Assembly: GCA_025929455.1 (NCBI GenBank)
Contig: JAICMB010000019.1
Location: 1 to 15,265, forward strand
DNA: 15,265 nucleotides
Origin: Bryobacteraceae bacterium
Lineage (GTDB): Bacteria; Acidobacteriota; Terriglobia; Bryobacterales; Bryobacteraceae
Reading direction: 5' to 3'
A program made the translations under genes and the position numbers. The first letter of the stretch is position 1; each line of letters starts with the position of its first letter. Under the pieces are notes generated by a model. The model made no database searches, had not been told where the DNA came from, and saw only the letters and a program-made list of their open reading frames with translations. Shown one piece after another: positions 8,466-15,085 of this stretch.

Positions 8466-9386
8466 ATGGATCTCGACCAGCTACACACGTTCCTCGAGAT
8501 CGTGCGTCTGAAAAGCTTCTCCAAAGCGGCGCTGACCTGCTACCGCACGCAGCCAGCCATCAGCGCGCAGATCCGCCAACTCGAACAGGAGATGAACGCC
8601 TCGCTATTCGAGCGCCTCGGGACCAAAATCGCCCTCACGCCCGCCGGCCGCATTTTTGCCGAATACGCCGAGCAGATCCTCGACCTGCGCCGCCGCCTGC
8701 AGGACAGCATCAACGAATTGGAACGCGCGCCTAAAGGCGAAATCGTCATCGCCGCCAACGAGTCCACCTGCATCTACGTGCTCCCGCACGTCTTCTCCGA
8801 GTACAAGAAACAGTTCCCGAACGTCCAACTGTTGGTGGACCGTTCCTACGGCGGCCGTATCGAGGAAGCCGTTCTGGATAATCAGGCGGACTTCGGCGTG
8901 ACGCAATTACCGGTCCAGGAGAAACGATTGCAGGTGGCGGCCATCCATACCGATGAGATCAAATTGGTCGCGCCGCCGGGACATCCGCTGCTGGCGCACA
9001 AGCAGGTCTCCGCGCGCGAGTTGCCGCCTCATACGCTGCTGCTTCCGAAATCGGGCACCACACGCGCGCGTCTGAACGCATGGATGGAGGCGGTGGAGGA
9101 TGATATCCACATTTCGATGGAGCTGGATTCGACCGAAATGATCAAGCGCTTCGTTATGGCAGGCCTGGGCGTTTCGTTTCTGGCGGCGTCCAACTGCCGT
9201 GAAGAAGTGAAAAGCGGCCGTCTCGGCACGGTCTCGCTCGGTCCGGAACCCATGATCCGGAAACTCGGGTTGATTTATCGCAAGGATAAGGCGCTCTCGA
9301 AGGCCGCCTTGGGCTTTATTCAGGTTATATTGGAAAACGCTGCCGGGCCGGCCGTCGCTAGCCTGCCGCGCGCTGCGAGTTCATAA
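8466..9386 (+). CDS. LysR family transcriptional regulator
   Basis: This is a 306-residue DNA-binding regulator. Residues 1-60 form the winged helix-turn-helix: MDLDQLHTFLEIVRLKSFSK, AALTCYRTQPAISAQIRQLE and the FERLGTKIALTPAGRIFAEY wing. A linker helix leads into the co-inducer domain from about residue 91 (GEIVIAANESTCIYVLPHVF), a periplasmic-binding-protein fold ending around LGLIYRKDKALSKAALGFI. The length is typical. The ATG at 8466 matches the family start exactly; no strong ribosome binding site precedes it. It lies 72 bases after the broken dehydrogenase on the same strand, so it could be read with or control the redox cassette, though LysR genes are more often divergent from their targets. 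It is followed after 12 bases by a small membrane protein gene. The effector is unknown; the C-terminal domain does not identify it. Confidence 0.95.
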   Translation: MDLDQLHTFLEIVRLKSFSKAALTCYRTQPAISAQIRQLEQEMNASLFERLGTKIALTPAGRIFAEYAEQILDLRRRLQDSINELERAPKGEIVIAANESTCIYVLPHVFSEYKKQFPNVQLLVDRSYGGRIEEAVLDNQADFGVTQLPVQEKRLQVAAIHTDEIKLVAPPGHPLLAHKQVSARELPPHTLLLPKSGTTRARLNAWMEAVEDDIHISMELDSTEMIKRFVMAGLGVSFLAASNCREEVKSGRLGTVSLGPEPMIRKLGLIYRKDKALSKAALGFIQVILENAAGPAVASLPRAASS

Positions 9387-9398
9387 CGCCGGAGTGTC

Positions 9399-9752
9399 AT
9401 GCCACACCTGACGGTCAAAACCTCGACGGTTTACATTGCGGTAGGTGGGAAGACGATGGTGTTCCGCTCGGTCGATGACGTACCCCGATCGCTGCGCAAA
9501 CGCCTGGAACAGAGCATGACCGGCATAAACTCGGCGACCATTCTCATCGCCGACCGCCGCGGCCGTGAAGAGGTGCTGCGTGCGCTGCGCGGTAAACCCG
9601 CCGGCGTGGCCTCGCGTTTCGCTGCGGCGTGGCGCGCCGAGAATGATGGATCCAACTGGGGCCGCTTCCGCGTGGTCTGGCGCAACTGGGCCGAAATTCT
9701 GCTCCCCGGCGCGATCGGCCTGGCCGTCTGGCTCCTCTTCAACATGAAATAG
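9399..9752 (+). CDS. Small C-terminally membrane-anchored protein, unknown function
   Basis: I do not recognise this 117-residue protein. The first half is beta-rich and soluble (TSTVYIAVGGKTMVFRSVDD, then INSATILIADRRGREEVLRA) and is followed by a basic, Arg/Trp-rich stretch. The last 20 residues (AEILLPGAIGLAVWLLFNMK) form one membrane helix, so it is probably tail-anchored with the N-terminal domain in the cytosol. ATG 9399 has GGAG (9391-9394) upstream at short spacing. The 12-base gap to the LysR stop indicates co-transcription. Codon use is like that of its neighbours, with GC-rich third positions, which supports real coding. Function could be tied to the regulator, but nothing in the sequence shows how. 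Confidence 0.75.
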   Translation: MPHLTVKTSTVYIAVGGKTMVFRSVDDVPRSLRKRLEQSMTGINSATILIADRRGREEVLRALRGKPAGVASRFAAAWRAENDGSNWGRFRVVWRNWAEILLPGAIGLAVWLLFNMK

Positions 9753-9853
9753 CCGCCGTGTATCCGCGGCGCGCGCAATTTTAGCGGGCGGCCGGTCTGT
9801 CCGGTGTCTCTCAGCGCCTGCTGCCCGCGCAAAATTCATGAAAACAATGTGGG

Positions 9854-9871
9854 GCAGGCGTCCACGCCTGC
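9854..9871. repeat. Palindrome GCAGGCGT-CC-ACGCCTGC
   Basis: The 8-bp arms are exact reverse complements around a 2-base loop, within the context ACAATGTGGGGCAGGCGTCC. From memory, elements of the form TGGGGCAGGCG...CGCCTGC are dispersed in intergenic DNA of Acidobacteriota; only one copy is in this window. There is no T-run, so a terminator is unlikely. Confidence 0.5.
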
Positions 9872-9916
9872 TGCGGCTCTCCAGCCCCGCCTCGCGCGCC
9901 GACGCATGATCGCGCA

Positions 9917-9985
9917 GCGGGTTTTCGACCCTGCCCTCGTCGGGGGTTGCGGCTACCCTGCTGAGTGGGCGGGTTTTCACCCTGC
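9917..9985. repeat. Near-identical direct repeat pair
   Basis: GCGGGTTTTCGACCCTGC (9917-9934) recurs as GCGGGTTTTCACCCTGC (9969-9985), differing by one missing G, with 34 bases between them. Each copy also contains the self-complementary GGGT...ACCC. This may be part of a larger dispersed intergenic element. Confidence 0.5.
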
Positions 9986-10090
9986 GGCCGCTTCCCAAAC
10001 GGCCCACATACAGCCCGTCAGAAAGGGGCCTCTTCACGCCTCTCGCAATCTCCCCTAAAGCCCTCGCCCCTTCCCACCGATAAGCCTCTC

Positions 10091-10459
10091 GTGGAACGCC
10101 GCCGCGAATACCGCACCCTCACTGACGAGTCCGCCCTCATCACCGTACTCGGCGACAATGCCCCCGCGCCCTTGCAGGCCCGCGTCGTCGAGATGTCCGG
10201 TCTAGGCATGCGGCTCATCATGGACACGCCGGTCGCGGCCGGCGCCGCACTCAAAATCGAGTTGCACGATGCGCTGCTGCTCGGGGAAGTCTCGTACTGT
10301 TATCCCGATTGCGGCCATTTCGTCGCGGGTCTGCATCTCGACCAGGCCCTTAACGGCCTCAAAGACCTCGCTCGCCTCAACCGTCGCCTCTTACAAGAAG
10401 AACGCAACGCGCGAACCGCGCCCGCGCACGAAGTCGCCACTCCTGATCGGCTATCCTAA
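10091..10459 (+). CDS. PilZ-domain protein, possible c-di-GMP receptor
   Basis: This 122-residue single-domain protein carries the two PilZ landmarks. The N-terminal RRREYR (residues 3-8) supplies the RxxxR ligand motif. The second motif is VVEMSGLGMRL, where the usual [D/N]xSxxG reads E-M-S-G-L-G (residues 34-39), so the first position is Glu instead of Asp or Asn. Beta strands follow (ALKIELHDALLLGEVSYCYP, then GHFVAGLHLDQ). I chose the GTG at 10091 because it puts the Arg motif directly at the N-terminus, as is usual; the upstream frame runs through repeat DNA. No clear Shine-Dalgarno is present. The rmlD gene starts 6 bases after its stop. PilZ proteins commonly control polysaccharide output or motility through c-di-GMP; binding here is likely but not certain given the Glu. 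Confidence 0.8.
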   Translation: MERRREYRTLTDESALITVLGDNAPAPLQARVVEMSGLGMRLIMDTPVAAGAALKIELHDALLLGEVSYCYPDCGHFVAGLHLDQALNGLKDLARLNRRLLQEERNARTAPAHEVATPDRLS

Positions 10460-10465
10460 CCACGA

Positions 10466-11353
10466 GTGTCCTCCAAGAAAGTCGTTGTCTTCGGCAGCGG
10501 CGGCCAGTTGGGCGTCGAGCTGGTCGGTGTCTTCAACGAACACGGCTACGTCGTTACCGGGTTTGAGCGGCACAGCGTCGATATTTCCGATGCCGCGCGC
10601 GTCGAGCGCGTGCTGGCGCAGATCGATCCGTGTCTCGTACTGAACGCTGCCGCATACAACCAGGTGGACGTGGCCGAACAAGAACCCGCCGCGGCCTACA
10701 ACGCCAACGCGCTCGCCGTGCGCAATCTCGCCATGGCCTGCCGCCAGATCGACGCGCAACTCGTCCACTACTCCACCGACTACGTCTTCGACGGCACGGC
10801 CGGCCGCCCCTACACCGAAGAGGACCGCCCGCATCCGCTCGGCGCCTACGCTGTGTCCAAATTTGCCGGCGAATTGTACGCCCGCGCGTATCTCGAAAAG
10901 CCTCTCATCATCCGCACCTCCGGTGTCTTCGGCCCTGGCGGTCTGCGCACCGCGCGCGGCAATTTCATTGAGACGATGCTGCGCCTCGCCGCCGCTAATC
11001 AACCGATCCGCGCCGTCGAGGATCACGTCGCATCGCCTACCTACGCGCCCGCGCTCGCGAGCCGCACTCTCCAACTCATCGAAAAAAATCAAAGCGGCGT
11101 ATTTCACGCCGGCGGCGGCACACCTATCTCCTGGTTCGACTATGCCCGCATGATCTTCCGGGTGGCCGGTCTGGAGCCGCGCTTACAACCCGCCAACGAT
11201 CGCGAGTACCGCACCGCGGCGCGCCGCCCGAAATATTCCGCGCTTTCCAACGCGAAAATGGACAGCGCCGGCGTAGAGCCCATGCCGCCGCTGGAGCACG
11301 CCATCCGCGAATACTTACAAGCCCGCACCCAATACTTCAGCGCCGGAAAATGA
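10466..11353 (+). CDS. rfbD: dTDP-4-dehydrorhamnose reductase
   Basis: This 295-residue enzyme (RmlD/RfbD) catalyses the last step of dTDP-L-rhamnose synthesis, the NAD(P)H-dependent reduction of dTDP-4-dehydro-L-rhamnose. The extended-SDR features are complete: the Rossmann motif GSGGQLG (10-16), VLNAAAYNQVDVAEQEP, the STDYVFDG stretch (103-110) and the catalytic pair Tyr128-Lys132 in YAVSKFAGE. IIRTSGVFG and GVFHAGGGTPISWFDYA in the C-terminal half are typical of substrate binding. The length is normal for the family. The GTG start at 10466 places the first beta strand (KKVVVFGSGG) at the N-terminus. It lies 6 bases after the PilZ gene, so the two are probably one transcript. The other rml genes (A, B, C) are not in the window, so rhamnose synthesis would need genes elsewhere. 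A related deoxysugar reductase is a less likely alternative. Confidence 0.9.
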   Translation: MSSKKVVVFGSGGQLGVELVGVFNEHGYVVTGFERHSVDISDAARVERVLAQIDPCLVLNAAAYNQVDVAEQEPAAAYNANALAVRNLAMACRQIDAQLVHYSTDYVFDGTAGRPYTEEDRPHPLGAYAVSKFAGELYARAYLEKPLIIRTSGVFGPGGLRTARGNFIETMLRLAAANQPIRAVEDHVASPTYAPALASRTLQLIEKNQSGVFHAGGGTPISWFDYARMIFRVAGLEPRLQPANDREYRTAARRPKYSALSNAKMDSAGVEPMPPLEHAIREYLQARTQYFSAGK

Positions 11354-11426
11354 CCTGCCGCGCCGCGTCGCACGCGTACGTTTCAAACGTCCTCGCATCT
11401 TCTTCTCCGCACGGCAAATCCTGAAA

Positions 11427-11455
11427 TTGACGTGCCCCACGGCACGGAGTAGGCT
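11427..11455 (+). promoter_or_regulatory. Sigma70-like promoter for the PH-like gene, possible leaderless start
   Basis: TTGACG (11427-11432), a 17-base spacer and TAGGCT (11450-11455) lie in the 108-base gap after rfbD. The -35 matches 5 of 6 consensus bases and the -10 matches 3 of 6. Transcription would begin about 6-7 bases downstream, at or next to the GTG start at 11462, which implies a leaderless mRNA. Confidence 0.4.
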
Positions 11456-11461
11456 GAAAGT

Positions 11462-12046
11462 GTGCCTGTGCCGATCTCGAGCTACCGCGCCTGCCGTCAG
11501 TTCTTCTGGGCCGGTATCGCGGGCCTGCTCTGTGCGGCATTTTCCATCTGGATTGCGCTGCGCTGGCCGTGGGCTTGGAGCGCTGTCGGGCTGTTGTTCG
11601 CCAGCTCCGGCGTCGTTCTGTTTTTCGCCCTCCGGCCCGCTATTGAGATCTTCGAATCGCACCTGAAGATCGGCGGCAGTTCCGTTCCGTGGGCGCAAAT
11701 TCGCCGCGTCGATCGCAGCCTGAACGTGCCGCTGGTCGTGCAGCTCACTATGGCCGACAAGACCCGCATGCTCATCTGCTATCCCGGGGACCCCGATTCC
11801 TCCGGCAGTCTGCTGCGGCACCTGCGGCGCTTCTCGCGCGAAGCCCTCATCGAAGGCATTCCATATCGTCAGTTCTGGGGCGAAACAGCCGCGCCCAAAC
11901 CGCGCGTGCAGGCGCCCACCGCGCACCGTCCTCTCCTGCTGCCTGAAGACGAAGCCGAGGTGGAGCGCATGTTTCAGCGCCTCAAGACCGTTGGTCATCT
12001 CGATCCCAAAAAGTCCGGCGCCAAGAAATCCGGCGAGGATAAATAG
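11462..12046 (+). CDS. Two-helix membrane protein with PH-like (bPH) domain
   Basis: This is a 194-residue inner-membrane protein without an assigned function. Two hydrophobic segments near the N-terminus (about 13-33 and 38-57) form a hairpin. A beta-rich domain follows (IEIFESHLKIGGSSVPWAQI, then RRVDRSLNVPLVVQLTMADK) that resembles bacterial PH-like domains of the YdbT/bPH_2 kind, where a short loop before W-x-x-I is typical. The C-terminal third is charged and ends in a Lys-rich tail (PKKSGAKKSGEDK). The GTG start at 11462 puts only 12 residues before the first helix. A GGAG (11446-11449) lies 12 bases upstream, rather far for a ribosome binding site. The YdcF gene starts 6 bases after its stop. 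An envelope role is inferred from its neighbours; the PH-like assignment is moderate. Confidence 0.7.
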   Translation: MPVPISSYRACRQFFWAGIAGLLCAAFSIWIALRWPWAWSAVGLLFASSGVVLFFALRPAIEIFESHLKIGGSSVPWAQIRRVDRSLNVPLVVQLTMADKTRMLICYPGDPDSSGSLLRHLRRFSREALIEGIPYRQFWGETAAPKPRVQAPTAHRPLLLPEDEAEVERMFQRLKTVGHLDPKKSGAKKSGEDK

Positions 12047-12052
12047 CGGGTC

Positions 12053-12718
12053 GTGCTCGCGCGACCGCATCGGCCGCCGCCGCGGTACATCGCGAAGACT
12101 TCCGGTTCGCGCCGTAGTTTCGGCCGCCCTCGTCCCGCGTGGGTCGCCGTTGCGGTGCTTTGCGCCGCGGTTGCCGTTGTATTCTCCACGCGCGCGCTCT
12201 GGCTCTCCGCGCTCGGCGGCTTTCTCGTTAACGCGCAGCAACCCCGTCCCGCCGATTCCGTCATCGTTCTAGCGGGCGATTCTTTCGGCAATCGCATTCT
12301 CGAAGGCGGCTCGCTCGTGCGCGCCGGCTATGCGCCTCGCGCCCTTATCAGCGGCCCCTACGGATTCTACGGCACTCACGAAAGCGACCTCGCCATCCCG
12401 TTCGCGGTCGCCCACGGCTACCCGCGCTCGTATTTTGTCGCCCTGCCGAACAACTCGCGTTCGACGCGCGAAGAAGCCGATGCCGTGCTGCGCTTCGTTC
12501 GCAAAAACGGCTGGAAACGCCTCGATATCGTCACCAGCAACTACCACACGCGCCGCGCCGGACGCATCTATCGCGCCCTCGCGCCCGGCATCCAAATCAC
12601 GATGGTTGCCTCGCGCGACGAGTTCTTCCAGCCCGGCAACTGGTGGCAATCCCGCGAAGGCCGCAAGACCTTTCTTCTGGAGTGGCTTAAAACCGTAACA
12701 GGCTGGTTCGGCTTGTGA
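12053..12718 (+). CDS. YdcF/DUF218 family envelope protein
   Basis: This 221-residue protein has one N-terminal membrane anchor (about 29-48), preceded by an Arg/Pro-rich cytosolic segment, and an outer DUF218 domain. Family landmarks are DSVIVLAGDSFGNRILEGGS (68-87), APRALISGPYG (94-104), the NNSRSTREEADAVLRF stretch (133-148) and the LDIVTSNYHTRRAGRIYR region (157-174). The conserved Asp75, Arg81, Glu84, Asn134, Ser135 and His165 cluster is intact. YdcF/SanA/ElyC proteins affect vancomycin resistance and carrier-lipid or peptidoglycan metabolism; the exact reaction is unsettled. GTG 12053 is six bases after the previous stop. Its TGA overlaps the GTG of the ABC transporter gene (GTGA), so translation is coupled. 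The context supports a role in envelope polysaccharide or lipid handling. Confidence 0.85.
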   Translation: MLARPHRPPPRYIAKTSGSRRSFGRPRPAWVAVAVLCAAVAVVFSTRALWLSALGGFLVNAQQPRPADSVIVLAGDSFGNRILEGGSLVRAGYAPRALISGPYGFYGTHESDLAIPFAVAHGYPRSYFVALPNNSRSTREEADAVLRFVRKNGWKRLDIVTSNYHTRRAGRIYRALAPGIQITMVASRDEFFQPGNWWQSREGRKTFLLEWLKTVTGWFGL

Positions 12719-14469
12719 CCTCGACTTGGACCCTGCGCGACGTGATCCATCGCGCGCTGCCCTATCTGCGCCGCTACCGCTGGAAGCTCACCCTGGGCAT
12801 CGCGACGCTGGTCATCAAAGACGTGCTCGGCGCCGCCGTTCCGCTCGCGATCCGCAACGGCGTCGATTCGCTCACCGCCGGATTCCGCATCAGCGTCGTC
12901 TACGAGTTCGCCGCCGCACTCGTCGTGCTCTCACTTCTGAAGGGCATCTTCCAATACTGGATGCGCGTCGTGCTGATCGGCATGTCGCGCGATATCGAGT
13001 ACGATCTGCGCAACGACCTCTTCTCGCGCCTTGTCCGCCTCTCCGCCGATTTCTACGCCCGCTATCGCACGGGCGACATCATGGCGCGCGCCACCAACGA
13101 CCTGAACAACGTCCGCATGATGCTCGGCCCCGGCATCATGTACTGGACCGAGACCAGCCTCACCGCCATCTTCGCTATCGCCGTCATGATGTGGGTGGAC
13201 TGGCAACTGACGCTCATCGCGCTCATTCCCGCGCCGCTCGTCAGCATCGTGGTCATCACGTTCGGCCGCCGTATTCATGACCGCTTCGAAACCATCCAGG
13301 CCATGTTCTCCGATATCAGCAGCCGCGTGCAGGAGAACCTGTCCGGCGTGCGTGTCATCCGCGCGTATGTGCAGGAGCAGTCGGAGATGCGCAAGTTCGA
13401 AGACCTCAACGAGCGCTACGTCGATGAAAATGTCCGACTCGCGCGCCTCTCCGGCCTCTTCAATCCGCTGCTGCAGTTTCTGATCACGCTGACGTTCCTG
13501 CTGGTGCTGTGGGCCGGCGGCTACCGCCTGCTCAGCGGCCGCCTTTCTATCGGCAGCTTCGTCATGTTCAACACCTACATGGGCATGCTTATCTGGCCCA
13601 TGATCGCGATGGGTTGGGTGGTTAATCTTATCCAGCGCGGCAGCGCGTCCTGGGAGCGCATCGCGCAACTCATGGACGAACGGCCGTCGCTCAAAGGCTC
13701 CGACACCGGCGCCGAACCCGTTCAAGGCCGCATCGAATTTCGAAATGTTGAAATGGCCTACCCCGCCGGCAAAGCGCTCACCAACGTGAATCTCGTAATT
13801 CCCGCGGGAGCCACCGTCGCCATCGCCGGCCACACCGGCAGCGGGAAAACCACGCTCGCCAGTCTCATCCCGCGGCTGCTCGATCCGACCAGCGGCGATG
13901 TCTTTATCGACGGCCGTAACCTGCGCGATCTCGATCCCGAATGGATCCGCCGGCAGATTGGCTTCGTTCCGCAGGAGACCTTCCTGTTCAGCGCGACGCT
14001 CGCGGAAAACATCGCCTGGGGTGCTCCTGGAGCAACGCACGATGAGATCGAGCGTGCCGCCGACCGTGCCGGTCTTGGCCCCGACATCGCGAGCTTTCCG
14101 GCGGGCCTCGACACCGTTGTCGGCGAGCGCGGCCTCACCCTGTCGGGCGGGCAGAAACAGCGCACGGCCATCGCGCGCGCCCTCCTGCGCAATCCGCGTA
14201 TCCTCATCCTCGACGACGCGCTCTCGAGCGTCGACACCATCACGGAAGAGCGCATCCTCGAATCGCTCGGCGGTGTGATGCATGGCCGCACCACCATTTT
14301 GATCTCTCACCGCGTGTCTACGATCCGTGCCGCTTCACGCATCTTCGTCCTCGAGCACGGCGAAATCGTAGAAGCCGGCTCGCACGAAGCTCTGCTCGCA
14401 GCGGGCGGGTATTACGCCGGACTGTATCAGAAACAACTGCTCGAGGAAGAACTCGAAGCCATTACGTAG
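12715..14469 (+). CDS. ABC exporter half-transporter (fused membrane and ATPase domains)
   Basis: This is a 584-residue ABC exporter of the MdlA/MsbA type. Six membrane segments occupy residues about 20-310, with coupling helices between, and the ATPase domain spans about 338-580. All motifs are present: Walker A GHTGSGKT (372-379), Q-loop Gln420 in VPQETFLFSATLAENIAWG, signature LSGGQ (476-480), Walker B ILILD (496-500), D-loop SSVD (504-507) and His532. The position after the Walker B Asp, normally the catalytic Glu, is Asp501. That substitution is known from the degenerate halves of heterodimeric exporters such as TM287, BmrC/YheI and MdlA-like proteins. No partner half is present: 796 bases downstream hold only relics. 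The GTG at 12715 overlaps the previous stop by 4 bases. The substrate is unknown; lipid, drug or polysaccharide precursors are possible. Confidence 0.93.
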   Translation: MTSTWTLRDVIHRALPYLRRYRWKLTLGIATLVIKDVLGAAVPLAIRNGVDSLTAGFRISVVYEFAAALVVLSLLKGIFQYWMRVVLIGMSRDIEYDLRNDLFSRLVRLSADFYARYRTGDIMARATNDLNNVRMMLGPGIMYWTETSLTAIFAIAVMMWVDWQLTLIALIPAPLVSIVVITFGRRIHDRFETIQAMFSDISSRVQENLSGVRVIRAYVQEQSEMRKFEDLNERYVDENVRLARLSGLFNPLLQFLITLTFLLVLWAGGYRLLSGRLSIGSFVMFNTYMGMLIWPMIAMGWVVNLIQRGSASWERIAQLMDERPSLKGSDTGAEPVQGRIEFRNVEMAYPAGKALTNVNLVIPAGATVAIAGHTGSGKTTLASLIPRLLDPTSGDVFIDGRNLRDLDPEWIRRQIGFVPQETFLFSATLAENIAWGAPGATHDEIERAADRAGLGPDIASFPAGLDTVVGERGLTLSGGQKQRTAIARALLRNPRILILDDALSSVDTITEERILESLGGVMHGRTTILISHRVSTIRAASRIFVLEHGEIVEAGSHEALLAAGGYYAGLYQKQLLEEELEAIT

Positions 14470-14536
14470 CACTGAGCGAGCCTGCATCGAAATCGCGAAC
14501 TCTCGTCGCCGCAGTCGTTGGTTAACCCGTGGGCGG

Positions 14537-15085
14537 CCGTCAGCCATCGCGCTAGACTCGCGAGGCAATCTCCTTACTAGCGAACCCTCTGGATCTATTC
14601 GCCGTGTGGATGCAACGACGCATATCATCTCTACGATTGCTGGTATCGGTACATGTGGGCTACCCGCGCCGGACGGCGCTAGCCGGCATGGCATGCCTCC
14701 TCAATCTTGTGGGACTGGCGACAGATCGAGTGAAACGGTGTACGCTGCTGAACCAGCGCGAATGGAGGCGCTGGTGCCGATCCCGCCAAACGAACCCGTG
14801 ATCGGAGCGGTTGCAAATGCCTCGTGGTCTCGTGCGAACCCGCACGGTTTTCGATAAACCCGGAGGCGCTCGTTTCAGGCATTCTTCCGGCCGCGGCCAT
14901 CGACGGTGATGGAACACTCGTGGGCGACCCTTTGGAATCGCATCCACGCATCCCGCGGTTCCGGCGAAGTCATCTCTCTCTTTGGTACTGGATTCGGGTC
15001 AAGCACACCCGCTACGCCTGTCGGCGTGACTTCCATCATGCGACAGCCGTCATGCCGTGCTTTTCGACGAGGGACAGGAGCTTGA
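14537..15085 (+). pseudogene. Relic of an NHL-repeat protein with TIGR03437 C-terminal domain
   Basis: Coding fragments in changing frames spell parts of a secreted NHL/TIGR03437 protein. One frame gives PSAIALDSRGNLLTSEPSGS, IRRVDATTHIISTIAGIGTC, then, after a diverged stretch, VYAAEPARMEALVPIPPNEP and VIGAVANAS, the NHL-to-TIGR03437 junction. It ends at TAA 14855-14857. A second frame continues INPEALVSGILPAAAIDGDG, TLVGDPLES (from 14854), and the first frame resumes near 14945 with HASRGSGEVISLFGTGFGSS and TPATPVGV, before TGA at 15083. Roughly the middle of the TIGR03437 domain is missing between VANAS and INPEAL, and its end is not recognisable. There is no usable start or intact frame. 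It is clearly decayed coding DNA of a family also represented by the gene at 652-2322. Confidence 0.75.

Larger units (their letters stand above)
9753..10090. other. Non-coding stretch with repeats
   Basis: The 338 bases between the small membrane protein gene and the PilZ gene contain no plausible coding frame: the open frames here are short and have no family resemblance. The stretch holds a perfect 8-bp palindrome (9854-9871) and a near-identical direct repeat pair (9917-9985), both listed separately. I saw no T-run terminator, tRNA or riboswitch-like element. Confidence 0.6.

Noticed and set aside
9854..9871. Palindrome considered as a rho-independent terminator for the small membrane protein gene
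   Set aside because: The loop is only two bases and no T-run follows on either side.
9917..9985. Direct repeats considered as the start of a CRISPR array
   Set aside because: There are only two copies, unequal in length, with no third repeat and no cas genes.
9804..10058. Short plus-strand open frame in the repeat region before the PilZ gene
   Set aside because: It runs through the palindrome and direct repeats, has no ribosome binding site and shows no protein-like pattern.
12931..14310. Long minus-strand open frame (459 codons) opposite the ABC transporter
   Set aside because: It is a shadow of the GC-rich plus-strand gene: the product is rich in Arg, Asp, His and Glu without any family motif, while the plus strand carries all ABC motifs.
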